Shown: positions 1 to 8,365 of the stretch, one piece after another
Numbering within the stretch: position 1 is the stretch's first letter
Layout: each line of letters begins with the position of its first letter
Assembly: GCF_009873495.1 (NCBI RefSeq)
Contig: NZ_CP046705.1
Location: 62,001 to 126,000 of the forward strand
From: Nostoc sp. ATCC 53789
Lineage (GTDB): Bacteria > Cyanobacteriota > Cyanobacteriia > Cyanobacteriales > Nostocaceae
Length of the DNA stretch: 64,000 nucleotides
Reading direction: 5' to 3'
Position numbers and translations under genes: made by a program
Notes under the pieces: model-generated
What the model was told of the DNA's origin: nothing
The model's database searches: none
What the model saw: the letters and a program-made list of their open reading frames with translations, nothing else

Positions 1-1666
1 TTTCCAAAAGTTGGGGATCAACTGCGTAGCTGTCTGTTAGATTCAGAAGGGCGCAAAAAAGTTCTCGACTGCTAGTATTTTTGAGTTTGACTTTAAAAGT
101 CGGACTTTTCAACTTACCATTTTGCTGTTGGTATTGGAAACTAATCTGAGCATCTTTAATCTCTTCCCCTTCTTGATAAATGACCATTTGCACTGCCGAA
201 GCTTGAATGCTACTGGTCGCTGGGCTGGAGAGTTCAGCAATATTTGTCCAACGGGCAATATGCTCCAATCGCTCAATCGCTTGTAAGGCATTTTCTTCTG
301 TATAACCTTGAATGGGAGCAACTATTGAATGGTCATCGGCTGGGCGAGTAATCAGATATTGCCCATTACAAGCAAGTAACTTCAATTCGGCATCTTCAGG
401 CTTTGCAACTTCCTTAAGGTATAATGATGACGGTTTTTCTGTCCCTATCGCCAGCAGCGCGGCACAAGCTAATTTCACTCCTGCTGATTCACCTGTAATC
501 AAAACACCTTTAGGCGGTAGGGGTAGACTAGTGACAACTGCTTTAAAAGTCATATCTGGTTCTAAAGTCTCAATACCGCTAATCTGCACTAGACTCAGCT
601 GCGGCATAACCGCAATGACTTTAGCTTCACATATCGCTGCTGACAATTCCTGCATTTGTTCGGGGGAACTGTCAAATGGGAATAATGCCAGTAAGGTTGT
701 TTCATCGCCAGAAGGTTGAGGAATTCCATGAACCGTACCCCCATCAACTACCCACTCATGATCTTTGTGATAACTGACAGTCAAATAGGGTTTGCGTCCG
801 GCGATTGCTCCTCCCAAAAACGGTTGTTCTAAATCATTTAGTACTGTTGCTTCTAATTGGGGGGATTGATTTGCAACTTTACTGCGAACTAAAGCATTAG
901 TGCGTTTGAATAAATCTCTATAAGTTAAACTGCCATTGGCTTTTTTTAAGGTATCGAGTAAGAAATAAGAAAATGCTCCCCGACGTTGGCCATCAGCATT
1001 GTATTCTTTCGCTGTTTCGTGATCGCGGCAAGCTGCTAGAAAAATATGTTTTGCTCGTGGTAAAGTCCAGCCAGTGGAATTATTTGCCAGACTCCGCTCT
1101 GTTGATAGTTGCTCGGCATCTTTATTGGACAAGATAAAGCTTTCTAACGGGCGTTTTCTTCTATCAATAGGAGCTTTCCGCTCTGCGGTATCCGCTTCGA
1201 TATCACCACGGGTGCCAGAGCTTGAGTGACAACAGTCCATAATGATCGTAATGCAAGGGTTTTTCTGGGCTATCTCTGCAATCAGCTTTGCCATTTCCTT
1301 ATCTGCCAAGTCCCAGCCCCCCGGACTCCGACTGTCGTAACAAACTAGGGTTTCATTGAGTCGATCTGGTTCTATAGTCCAAAACTCTTCCGAGGCTTCT
1401 TCTTGAGAACCATGCCCTGCGTAGTAGAAAAATGCCATATCTTCACTTCCCGCTTGGCACAGATGTTGACGAAAGCAATCAATAATTCTCTGCCGGGTAG
1501 CATCTTTGTTCAATAATGTGCGTAGATGTACTTGGTATCTATCAGTATTTACCCGCCCTTCTAAGTACTCTTTGATTGCAGTTATATCATTTACACAGCC
1601 CTGCAATGGAGAAACATTTAAATACTCATCAATCCCAACTAGTAATGCGTAGATATTCCCACCCAT
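1..1666 (-). CDS. Caspase-family (peptidase C14, p20) protein, partial
   Basis: The reading frame runs from an ATG at 1666 to the window edge without a stop, giving at least 555 residues and no C-terminus. The N-terminus (MGGNIYALLVGIDEYLNVS) is typical of prokaryotic caspase-like p20 domains. The catalytic histidine is in YYAGHGSQ (His85) and the catalytic cysteine in MDCCHSSSG (Cys146), so the His-Cys dyad is intact. Family members cut after basic or acidic residues and act in stress or conflict signalling. About 300 residues follow the p20 domain; I cannot assign them. A CHAT protein lies elsewhere in the window, so two caspase-fold peptidases share this replicon. The domain call is firm; the biological role is unknown. 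Confidence 0.9.
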   Translation of the reverse strand, partial: MGGNIYALLVGIDEYLNVSPLQGCVNDITAIKEYLEGRVNTDRYQVHLRTLLNKDATRQRIIDCFRQHLCQAGSEDMAFFYYAGHGSQEEASEEFWTIEPDRLNETLVCYDSRSPGGWDLADKEMAKLIAEIAQKNPCITIIMDCCHSSSGTRGDIEADTAERKAPIDRRKRPLESFILSNKDAEQLSTERSLANNSTGWTLPRAKHIFLAACRDHETAKEYNADGQRRGAFSYFLLDTLKKANGSLTYRDLFKRTNALVRSKVANQSPQLEATVLNDLEQPFLGGAIAGRKPYLTVSYHKDHEWVVDGGTVHGIPQPSGDETTLLALFPFDSSPEQMQELSAAICEAKVIAVMPQLSLVQISGIETLEPDMTFKAVVTSLPLPPKGVLITGESAGVKLACAALLAIGTEKPSSLYLKEVAKPEDAELKLLACNGQYLITRPADDHSIVAPIQGYTEENALQAIERLEHIARWTNIAELSSPATSSIQASAVQMVIYQEGEEIKDAQISFQYQQQNGKLKSPTFKVKLKNTSSRELFCALLNLTDSYAVDPQLLE

Positions 1667-2310
1667 ATAGCAACCCTAATTTTTGACAAAACATCGCAAA
1701 TCTACGTTGACCTGCCGAACTACAACAATAAATCACTAATTTCCGAATAATTCTCAAAAATCTTTCCTCAAGACAAACAATACGACGAAAGATGCAGCAA
1801 TTCTTATTTTGGAAACAAAAGAAGATAAAGTCCTCCTGTTTACAAAAGAACAATTTCTCCAAGCTGACGCTGATGCCAAACGTAAAAAGTTAGGGTTTTG
1901 GAATTAATCGCAGCCAGTGATGCCTTGGGATTTTAGGGGAGGTAAAAAAAATACTCAGCCTACGACGAAGTGATCGCCAGTGCAACAATGCGGGGTAAAA
2001 CCTGAAATTCTTGATTAGTACACCGTATGACTTCAACATGAACTCTTAACCATCCATTATCTGCTTATTAGGAGTCAAAACCACAAAACAATCTTGAAGT
2101 ACAGCCATGATGAAGAAGCGATCGCTTGATACTTGCATCTGTGCAACAGATTATGCTGGTGCATCTGCACAAAAAAGAAATTTGTACACAATTAATAAAT
2201 TCTTACAATTTGGGACTCGTATTTCCCATACATTTGGTGTACCTTGTTAATTCTGTGCAAATTATTTATACCTAACTTCTCCCAAATTTACTCATCAAAA
2301 TTTTAAGCCA
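1667..2310. other. Intergenic stretch with a possible gene remnant
   Basis: No complete gene is visible. On the plus strand, 1740-1907 is open for 55 codons ending in TAA and reads like a protein tail (…LLFTKEQFLQADADAKRKK…), but it has no start codon and a stop lies just upstream, so it looks like the 3' end of a decayed gene. A HIP1 octamer (GCGATCGC) lies near 2118. The rest is AT-rich and featureless. Confidence 0.4.
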
Positions 2311-2625
2311 ATGCCTTCGAGAGAACAGCCAATGAAAACTTCTAATGAGATACACACTAAGAAAATCATCAAAAAATCCGACAAGCTCACGCTGAGACAG
2401 ATGAAATTAATTGAAGAAGCAGAAGACCAACTTCTTCAAGCTAATACTGCCAATTCTCCAGCCCCTGTGGTTGAGGTTGAGGAGAAACCAGTAGCGATTT
2501 CAGAGCCTAGAGTTCCTGACTATATTCCATTGCTTGACAATCCTCCAGTACAATCTGTGGGTAATTCCGGCTGGCAGGTTTCTGATGTCTGGCGGGATAT
2601 TCGGGTAGATGATTTCTGTGGGTAG
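2311..2625 (+). CDS. Hypothetical protein, 104 aa
   Basis: I do not recognise this protein. It has a basic N-terminal third (TKKIIKKSDKLTLRQMKLIEEAEDQ), then a proline- and valine-rich stretch and a C-terminal tail ending DVWRDIRVDDFCG. A second ATG at 2332 (MKTSNEIH) is an equally possible start; neither has a strong ribosome binding site. There is no signal peptide or membrane segment. It stands alone, convergent with the downstream channel gene. Coding status is only moderately likely. Confidence 0.45.
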   Translation: MPSREQPMKTSNEIHTKKIIKKSDKLTLRQMKLIEEAEDQLLQANTANSPAPVVEVEEKPVAISEPRVPDYIPLLDNPPVQSVGNSGWQVSDVWRDIRVDDFCG

Positions 2626-2645
2626 ACCCCCATGATTACGAGCGC

Positions 2646-4292
2646 TCATGCATCTATACCCTCTGTACCCTTTTCAATTGGATTGGTTGAATCTATGTCT
2701 GACTCCTGATTTGATAATCCTTCAACCATCTGTATTAAAGCTAACTGCATTTCTGGCGTAAATTCCAACTTACCAGACCGCAGATGTAAATCTAACTGAG
2801 CAAAAGGAATTTCAATTTTTCGTTGCTGTAATACTTCGTAAATAATGTAATATAAATCACTTTTGAGCAAAAATTGTTTATTAGGTTCCGCAGTCCAGAC
2901 TAATAACTCAAAATTTAAGGTATTCTTGGCAAACTCTTTAAACAGTACTAGAGGCAAAGGAGTCTGCAATACATTGGGATGCTTAGAGGCAGCCTCTAAC
3001 AGAGCAGATTGCACTGCTTTGGGATCTGAGCTATAGGCAACGCCAACGGGAAGATGAAGGCGAGAAATCGGGTTGCGATGGCTCCAGTTGATTACTTCTT
3101 TTTCCAAGAAGCGAGAGTTGGGTACAATAATTGAAACGTGGTCAAGGGTACGAATCTCAGTACTTCTGGCACCGATTCGTTCGACAATACCTGTATATTC
3201 CCCAACTTCCACAAAATCTCCAACCTGAATGGGACGCTCAAATACTAGTACTAAACCACTGCCAAAATTCTTAGCAATATCCTGTAAACCAAAGCCAATT
3301 CCAACGCTTAAAGCACTTGCTAAAATTGTCAAAGAGCTAATGTCAAGTCCCCAGATTTGTAGCAGTACCAGTGTGCCAATAAAAATTAGACCATATTTTA
3401 AAAGTATTATAATCGCTTCTTGAGCGCCACGATTGATGACAGTAAAAGAGAGAATCCGAGAACGTAAAAAATTTGTTAACGTTCCAGCAAAGATAACTAA
3501 GCCAAACAACAAACCAACCAAAACTATTAATTCAGTAAGAGAATAAGGATTCTTTCCTAATGTTAGAATAGGTGAGGTAAAACTGGTAATCAGGATATTT
3601 GAAATTTGATAGCTCCATTGACGAGTGAAAGGAAAGAGATTAGTGATATAAAGAATCGCACTCATCCAAAGTGCGAGCCGCATACTTGCCAACACTAATT
3701 TGAAAAATAATTCTAATACTTTAAGTGTTTCCGAATTAGGTATGGCATTGCTAGTTGTTAAGCGAAGTGAAGCTACTCGGATAAATTGATGCTTAATCCA
3801 TCCCAATAGCCAACTAAATCCCACAGTTATGAGTAAAATTACTGCTGCGATAAAAGTTGTTTGTTGAAGATAAGTTCTAGTTCGCTCTAAATGAGCTTGC
3901 TGTAAGGCTTCTTTGATTTGCCGCGCCCAAATGTTAGCCTGCTCATCAAGTGTACTACCTGGTAAAGTATCTTGTTGTGTAACTGTTAACAGATAGCGGT
4001 CATTTAGCAAAATAGTAGGTAGCTGGTTGCGTTTTTCAATTTTAACTTGAATAGGCTCAGAAGCGGAAATCACATTTTTTAGTTGTGAGTTGATTAAATT
4101 TGTCCGTTCTTGAGCGCTATACTGACCAGAATCGCTGATCTGAAAAAGCTGTTGTCCATCCAAAATAACTGGAGCTTTAGTTAATGCTTGAGAAACGACA
4201 GGAGTGAACCAGAAAAATAAAACAAAAGTTAGTACTGTAATGAGAATATTTAAATATTTTAATGGCAGTCGCAAACGATGAAAATCAAACAT
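2646..4292 (-). CDS. MscS-family mechanosensitive ion channel, 548 aa
   Basis: An inner-membrane small-conductance mechanosensitive channel, expected to open on hypo-osmotic shock. The protein begins with a hydrophobic segment (about residues 13-35, possibly a signal anchor), then a periplasmic stretch of about 100 residues, then four or five membrane segments from about residue 144 on. The MscS pore helix and beta domain are clear: SVGIGFGLQDIAKNFGSG, followed by RPIQVGDFVEVG, IVERIGARSTEIRT and IIVPNS. The length is longer than E. coli MscS (286 aa) but usual for cyanobacterial MscS-like proteins with an N-terminal extension. It is a single gene, convergent with the small gene on its left and divergent from the hypothetical gene on its right. 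Confidence 0.92.
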   Translation of the reverse strand: MFDFHRLRLPLKYLNILITVLTFVLFFWFTPVVSQALTKAPVILDGQQLFQISDSGQYSAQERTNLINSQLKNVISASEPIQVKIEKRNQLPTILLNDRYLLTVTQQDTLPGSTLDEQANIWARQIKEALQQAHLERTRTYLQQTTFIAAVILLITVGFSWLLGWIKHQFIRVASLRLTTSNAIPNSETLKVLELFFKLVLASMRLALWMSAILYITNLFPFTRQWSYQISNILITSFTSPILTLGKNPYSLTELIVLVGLLFGLVIFAGTLTNFLRSRILSFTVINRGAQEAIIILLKYGLIFIGTLVLLQIWGLDISSLTILASALSVGIGFGLQDIAKNFGSGLVLVFERPIQVGDFVEVGEYTGIVERIGARSTEIRTLDHVSIIVPNSRFLEKEVINWSHRNPISRLHLPVGVAYSSDPKAVQSALLEAASKHPNVLQTPLPLVLFKEFAKNTLNFELLVWTAEPNKQFLLKSDLYYIIYEVLQQRKIEIPFAQLDLHLRSGKLEFTPEMQLALIQMVEGLSNQESDIDSTNPIEKGTEGIDA

Positions 4293-4467
4293 AAAGACTC
4301 TAACAAAATTTTTGTACTTCCGCTAATTAATATTAACTAGATTTTATCAAAATAAAATTATTTTTGTAATGGTTTCTATGAGCATCGCTTTTCATGGAAT
4401 AGAGACACTCAATTTGTCAGGTAGGATAGGAGACAGGATAATAAGAGTGATCCTTTATAGCAGTTCA

Positions 4468-5106
4468 ATGGGTAAACGAAAGAGAAAAAATCACAATCCA
4501 CCCTTCCCTTGGATGGTAGAAGAAGACAATCTCTTCATTGCTCCTACTGGTAATGAAATAGTTACAGATGCTGGATGGGAGAAAATTTCATTTGAAGAAG
4601 CCAGAAAACTATTTAGTCCCGAAACTTTTCAAGAGTGGTACGAACTATTCTTAGAAAATACAGATATCTCGGAAATACTTTCAGAATCTAACATCGATAT
4701 AGATTTAGATGATGAATCAGTAATAGATAACTTTTTACAAAGGAGTAACTGGGCACCAAAACAAGTCAATTTAGTTGTAGCGAAGGCTATCTATAAAAAT
4801 TATGCCTGGGTAAGAGGATTAATGATTTCTACACCTGATGTTGAAGAACCCTACTTCCACAATTATGAAATGGAGGCAATTCGTTTAGGAGTCAAATTGC
4901 GGAAATACATCAAAGAAGATATTCCAGTAATTAATGACTGCAAAGATGCTGTCAGACATTTGCATGGGAGATACACCCTTATTGGCTGGCAACCAAGAAA
5001 TTGTGTGACAGCAGCTCACAACCTAAAAATATCTAAAGCTACTAAGGTTTACAGTCAACTTCTCTGGGATGAAGATTGGGTAGATGAAGAAGACGAAATT
5101 TATTAG
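4468..5106 (+). CDS. Hypothetical acidic protein, 212 aa
   Basis: I do not recognise a family. Translation can begin at 4369 (ATG), but the stretch before the ATG at 4468 looks non-coding, and MGKRKRKNHNPPFPW is a plausible N-terminus, so 4468 is preferred. The protein has a short basic start, then is strongly acidic (…SNIDIDLDDESVID…, tail WDEDWVDEEDEIY), with no signal peptide or membrane segment. Composition and frame continuity support a real cytoplasmic protein. Confidence 0.6.
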   Translation: MGKRKRKNHNPPFPWMVEEDNLFIAPTGNEIVTDAGWEKISFEEARKLFSPETFQEWYELFLENTDISEILSESNIDIDLDDESVIDNFLQRSNWAPKQVNLVVAKAIYKNYAWVRGLMISTPDVEEPYFHNYEMEAIRLGVKLRKYIKEDIPVINDCKDAVRHLHGRYTLIGWQPRNCVTAAHNLKISKATKVYSQLLWDEDWVDEEDEIY

Positions 5107-5810
5107 TCAAGAACAAGAAACTCTACAACACTGGAAAATATGCTCCTCATTACTGATGACTGGATAATAATAGAGTTACCGCCAAATAAGACCAGAAATC
5201 TTTGAAGAGCTTAAGAGCGATGGCGTAACCGTCATGAGCCAGTGGGGATCGCTCTAGTAATAACGTAGCGTGGGTGCAGCGTAGAGGCTCTTTCAAGCGA
5301 TTTATGGACGGATGCTTGGAGCGGGATAAAGCACTTAACAGAAATTGTTAAACTTTTTTATTCCCCTAGACTAAGGCAACCGCCTGAGCAATTTTTATGA
5401 GAAAGAGGGGGAAGGGGGAAAGGGTAAGGGGAAAGGGAACCCACATTTAAAAACAGGGGTTTCAAGAAATAGACCCTGCTAAGTTATCGCACTACGTCTC
5501 TCAAAAATCTTCTTTTTTGTTCTCCATATTTAAAATAGGGGCTTTATACCTTGTGGGGAAAAGTTTCTTCTTCCCTTGCCCCTTGCCCCTTACCCTTTTC
5601 CCCTTCTTTGTAAACTATCTTTGCACCAAGTCAAAGTTATAGTTGCATTGTGCCTATAATAAGTTACGGCTAACTATAACTGGAAGTTAGCACCCTGTAA
5701 ATGGTTATCGCTTGGATTACGCATCAAAGGCGATACCAAAGACAAGCAAAATTTATCAGCAGCGTAATAGTTTCTATTCCGTTGCCACCATGCACCCTCC
5801 GCGATCGCAT
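5107..5810. repeat. Repeat-rich intergenic region with G-run/C-run palindrome
   Basis: No gene is seen. Between about 5400 and 5613 a purine arm (runs of AAGGGG) is followed by a complementary pyrimidine arm (CCCCTTACCCTTTTCCCC), so the stretch can fold into a long imperfect hairpin. The same type of arm recurs inside the replication gene at 46832-46924 and 48721-48807. A dispersed cyanobacterial repeat (GCGATGGCGTAACCG type) is at about 5217-5290 and a HIP1 octamer abuts the next element at 5801. Confidence 0.6.
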
Positions 5811-6127
5811 TGTGGGTTTGCAGACTAAGTGAAATTTTTTTAACGCAGTAATAAGGGTTTGGGCAACCTTTGTTGCAGACTAAATGAAATTTTTTTGCAG
5901 ACTAAGTGAAATTTTCCTCCTAAATTCGCAGACTAAATGAAATTTTCCACCAAATGGACATAAAACGTTCCAATTCATTACAACACAAGGGTTTGGAGCA
6001 AAAATTTCGTAAGTGGCGATCGCTCTGTGGCTACGAGAGAATCAGGGTTCCACAAGTAGAATTTCAATTAGTCTGCAACAGAATTTCACTTAGTCCGCAC
6101 GAATTTCATTTAGTCTGCAAACCGACA
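5811..6127. mobile_element. 317-bp non-autonomous mini-transposon
   Basis: Both ends begin with TGT and share a terminal inverted repeat: the left end reads TGTGGGTTTGCAGACTAA and the right end, on the other strand, TGTCGGTTTGCAGACTAA. Inside are four left and three right copies of an about 19-bp motif (GCAGACTAARTGAAATTTT), inverted between ends. This is the layout of transposase-binding sites in Tn7/Tn5053/Mu-type elements. A four-base GCAT repeat (5807-5810 and 6128-6131) may be a short or eroded target duplication. The 61-codon reading frame at 5954-6139 overruns the end and is not a gene. The motif differs from those of Tn-1, Tn-2 and Tn-3, so the mobilising transposase is not in this window. 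Confidence 0.75.
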
Positions 6128-6232
6128 GCATGTTGGTGAAAGTGTTGTATATCAAGGAAAGTGATTTTTATCGTAGATTATATCGGATAAAAGATAAGGG
6201 TATCTTATTTTGTCTTCAACGTGGTATATTAT

Positions 6233-6320
6233 TGTCACTGTAAGCATAAAATGAGCAAGTTGCTCACTTTATGGTTTCAAAACAGGTCGCTCATCTTATG
6301 CTTACGGAAAAGGAAGCACC
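6233..6320. repeat. Tn-1 left end: terminal repeat and three TnsB-type sites
   Basis: Three copies of an about 18-bp motif (TTGCTCAWYTTATGCTTAC or its complement) lie at 6240-6255, 6255-6272 and 6288-6306. The first is in the terminal repeat and the second is inverted relative to it. These are the expected TnsB binding sites. Confidence 0.75.
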
Positions 6321-6342
6321 GTCCAGTAGCTCTGGTCTGGGT

Positions 6343-7260
6343 TCAACTGACTACACTCGGTATAATCGAGAGAATTTCCAAACCCTCAACAGGATTAATT
6401 CCAAGTTTGTAACACCACCTTAAAAATTTAGTGAGAGTAGGTTTTCGCCGGTATTTAGCTGGCGGGGTAACTTGGGAAAAAGAAGTCAAACTAAGTGTTG
6501 GCATAGCGCCGAAAATCTGGCCAACAGATTGAGCAGCCCACTTTTCCCAATCAAACCGAGACCCTTGAGAAAAAGAAGTATTGTCTACAAACCGACCCAG
6601 CCATGCATTACACACACAACAATAACCAAGAGAATTGCAGTCCAGATTGAGAAACTGTTGAAAACAACCACAGTACAAGCACCGTAGTTGTAGGTAACGT
6701 TGGTGAACTGGACAAACACTGACAGGTTCTATTGTCCACAACAAAGGGTTATAAATAGGTTTTCCAGCTTCACGCCAGTCTTGATAGCAGCCAGAACACC
6801 AACGTTGTTCAGTATGGAAAATATGACTGAAGTTAAGCCGCCAGGAGTGCCATTGAAGTAAAGTCAGAAAACTCAGATCAAGCCTAGCAGTTAATTTCTC
6901 AACGATGGCAACCAGCTTTTCAACATGTTGCGTTCGGTCTAACCAAAATTTAGCAGACTGCTGTTGTAAAAGTGCAGGCTCTCGATGCCAAGCATTGATG
7001 AGCATTTTGATAGCATCATCAGCTTTCAAGAAATCGGGTGGTTGGTTGCTCTGAATAAATAACGGCGTAATTTTATAGCGAATTAAACTAGCAATCGAGA
7101 CACCATGTGCAGCAGCCAAGCGCTGTAAGTAACTAGTAAAACTTTCAACTGTGGGTGTACCAAAACCTATTGGTTTAAGAGAATAAAGATGGCTGCGTTT
7201 TGGAAGTTGGTTCATCGTTAAGTCCCACGACTCATAATTAGCCAAACTTTCAACCGACAT
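6343..7260 (-). CDS. tniQ: TniQ-family protein of Tn-1, 305 aa
   Basis: TniQ links the target complex to the TnsC ATPase in Tn7-like systems. The start is set at the ATG at 7260 (MSVESLANYESWDL); an upstream extension to 7374 is only the antisense tail of the tnsC frame. The ATG overlaps the tnsC stop (…AAAATGTCGGTTGA), implying translational coupling, and Tn-2 has the same arrangement. The N-terminal TniQ domain (GTPTVESFTSYLQRLAAAHG) is followed by paired cysteine/histidine motifs (CSGCYQDW, CPVHQRYLQLRC, CLYCGC, CCVCNAW) that should bind zinc. At about 300 aa it is much shorter than TnsD (about 500) and resembles the small TniQ of CRISPR-associated or Tn5053-like systems, but no cas genes are present. 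Confidence 0.9.
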   Translation of the reverse strand: MSVESLANYESWDLTMNQLPKRSHLYSLKPIGFGTPTVESFTSYLQRLAAAHGVSIASLIRYKITPLFIQSNQPPDFLKADDAIKMLINAWHREPALLQQQSAKFWLDRTQHVEKLVAIVEKLTARLDLSFLTLLQWHSWRLNFSHIFHTEQRWCSGCYQDWREAGKPIYNPLLWTIEPVSVCPVHQRYLQLRCLYCGCFQQFLNLDCNSLGYCCVCNAWLGRFVDNTSFSQGSRFDWEKWAAQSVGQIFGAMPTLSLTSFSQVTPPAKYRRKPTLTKFLRWCYKLGINPVEGLEILSIIPSVVS

Positions 7261-8365
7261 TTTCACCACCTCCAACAGGACGACGTTGAGGTTTAGTATT
7301 ACCAGTAGTAGAGCGACGAGATTTAGTATTGGTTGTATTGGTTGTCTGGGACGTGCTATGTGTAGCTGACCCATGATGAGATTCTAAACCTAAAGCAATT
7401 CTCAAAGCCGAACTATCTGGGGTAAACTCAAGTTGCTTTTCTCCTAATCGTGTTTCGTTGAAGATAATCATGCATTGTTCATGAGAGTAAGCAGAAGATT
7501 TTAAATGCGACAGAGTGAGAGTTTTAGCTCCATCCAGTAACGCTGTTGCCAATGCTTGAGATAACCAATCTTTGAGAATACCAACACAACCGAAACTGCG
7601 TTCGTAGCAAAAATCCCAGTATTTAAGTAAATCAGGCTCTTCTTCAAAAGGTAAATGACGTTGAAAAGTTTGAACAACACCTCTGAAAGCTTTTAAATCT
7701 TCTTCATTCTCGACTTTGTATCGCTCAAAATGAATATCCAGGCTGCGCCTACACAACTGGGCACTCAAGTTACGAAGTATCAACAAGTCATAAGTACCTG
7801 CCAGTACGAATTTGACTTGAGTAAGGTTTGCTAGCGACTTAATACAGTCTGTCTGGTCGCGTAATTTTCGACCACTGGCAACTTTACTGAGATTTTGTGC
7901 TTCATCAAGGCAAAAAACTTTCAGACGACGATGTTTAAGAGCAGCTTCTAAGGATGTTTTCAACTTCAAATTAGTAATTCGACCATAACTAGGTAACTGA
8001 ATGCAAGGGTCTTGGAGAACGCCCAAAGCACGTAGATAAAAATCTTTCCAATCAAAATTACTAAATTCCGGGGTAGCAACTTCGATATTAGCAATAGGAA
8101 TAAAACCTTTATCTAGTTCCATTTCTTTGTGAAAAGAAGCTAGTAACCTTTGTGTGATGCGACGTAATAAGGTGGTTTTACCTACACCTGTTGGCCCAAA
8201 TAAAAAGATTAAAGAAAAGAATCCTGGGTTATCAATTGCATTTTTGAGTTTCTCTGCTGCTATTAATAATTTGGGGTGCGCCATTGTATATTGCTGGAAA
8301 TAAGAAATTCTGTCAGCAATAGGTAGAGTTAGTAATTCTTGAGGAAAGCTATAATCATGTGCCAT
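7250..8365 (-). CDS. tnsC: TnsC-type AAA+ ATPase of Tn-1, 371 aa
   Basis: This is the regulator ATPase that assembles on target DNA and activates the TnsAB transposase. Walker A is GPTGVGKT (residues 57-64) and Walker B is FCLDEAQ (about 151-157); sensor-like NLTQVKFVLAGTYDL follows. The start ATG overlaps the tnsAB stop (TAATG), so the two are translationally coupled. It is about 70 percent identical by eye to the interrupted TnsC of Tn-2. The C-terminal tail (TTNTTNTKSRRSTTGNTKPQ) is basic and low-complexity. The gene is intact. Confidence 0.92.
   Translation of the reverse strand: MAHDYSFPQELLTLPIADRISYFQQYTMAHPKLLIAAEKLKNAIDNPGFFSLIFLFGPTGVGKTTLLRRITQRLLASFHKEMELDKGFIPIANIEVATPEFSNFDWKDFYLRALGVLQDPCIQLPSYGRITNLKLKTSLEAALKHRRLKVFCLDEAQNLSKVASGRKLRDQTDCIKSLANLTQVKFVLAGTYDLLILRNLSAQLCRRSLDIHFERYKVENEEDLKAFRGVVQTFQRHLPFEEEPDLLKYWDFCYERSFGCVGILKDWLSQALATALLDGAKTLTLSHLKSSAYSHEQCMIIFNETRLGEKQLEFTPDSSALRIALGLESHHGSATHSTSQTTNTTNTKSRRSTTGNTKPQRRPVGGGENVG

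Noticed and set aside
5807-6132. 5-bp target duplication of the mini-transposon
   Set aside because: Only GCAT (4 bp) matches on both sides; a fifth base does not, so a 5-bp duplication cannot be claimed.
5954-6139. 61-codon gene inside the mini-transposon
   Set aside because: It runs over the transposase-site repeats and past the element end; codon content is not coding-like.
7261-7374. N-terminal extension of TniQ of Tn-1
   Set aside because: It is another-frame reading of the tnsC 3' end; Tn-2 has no equivalent.
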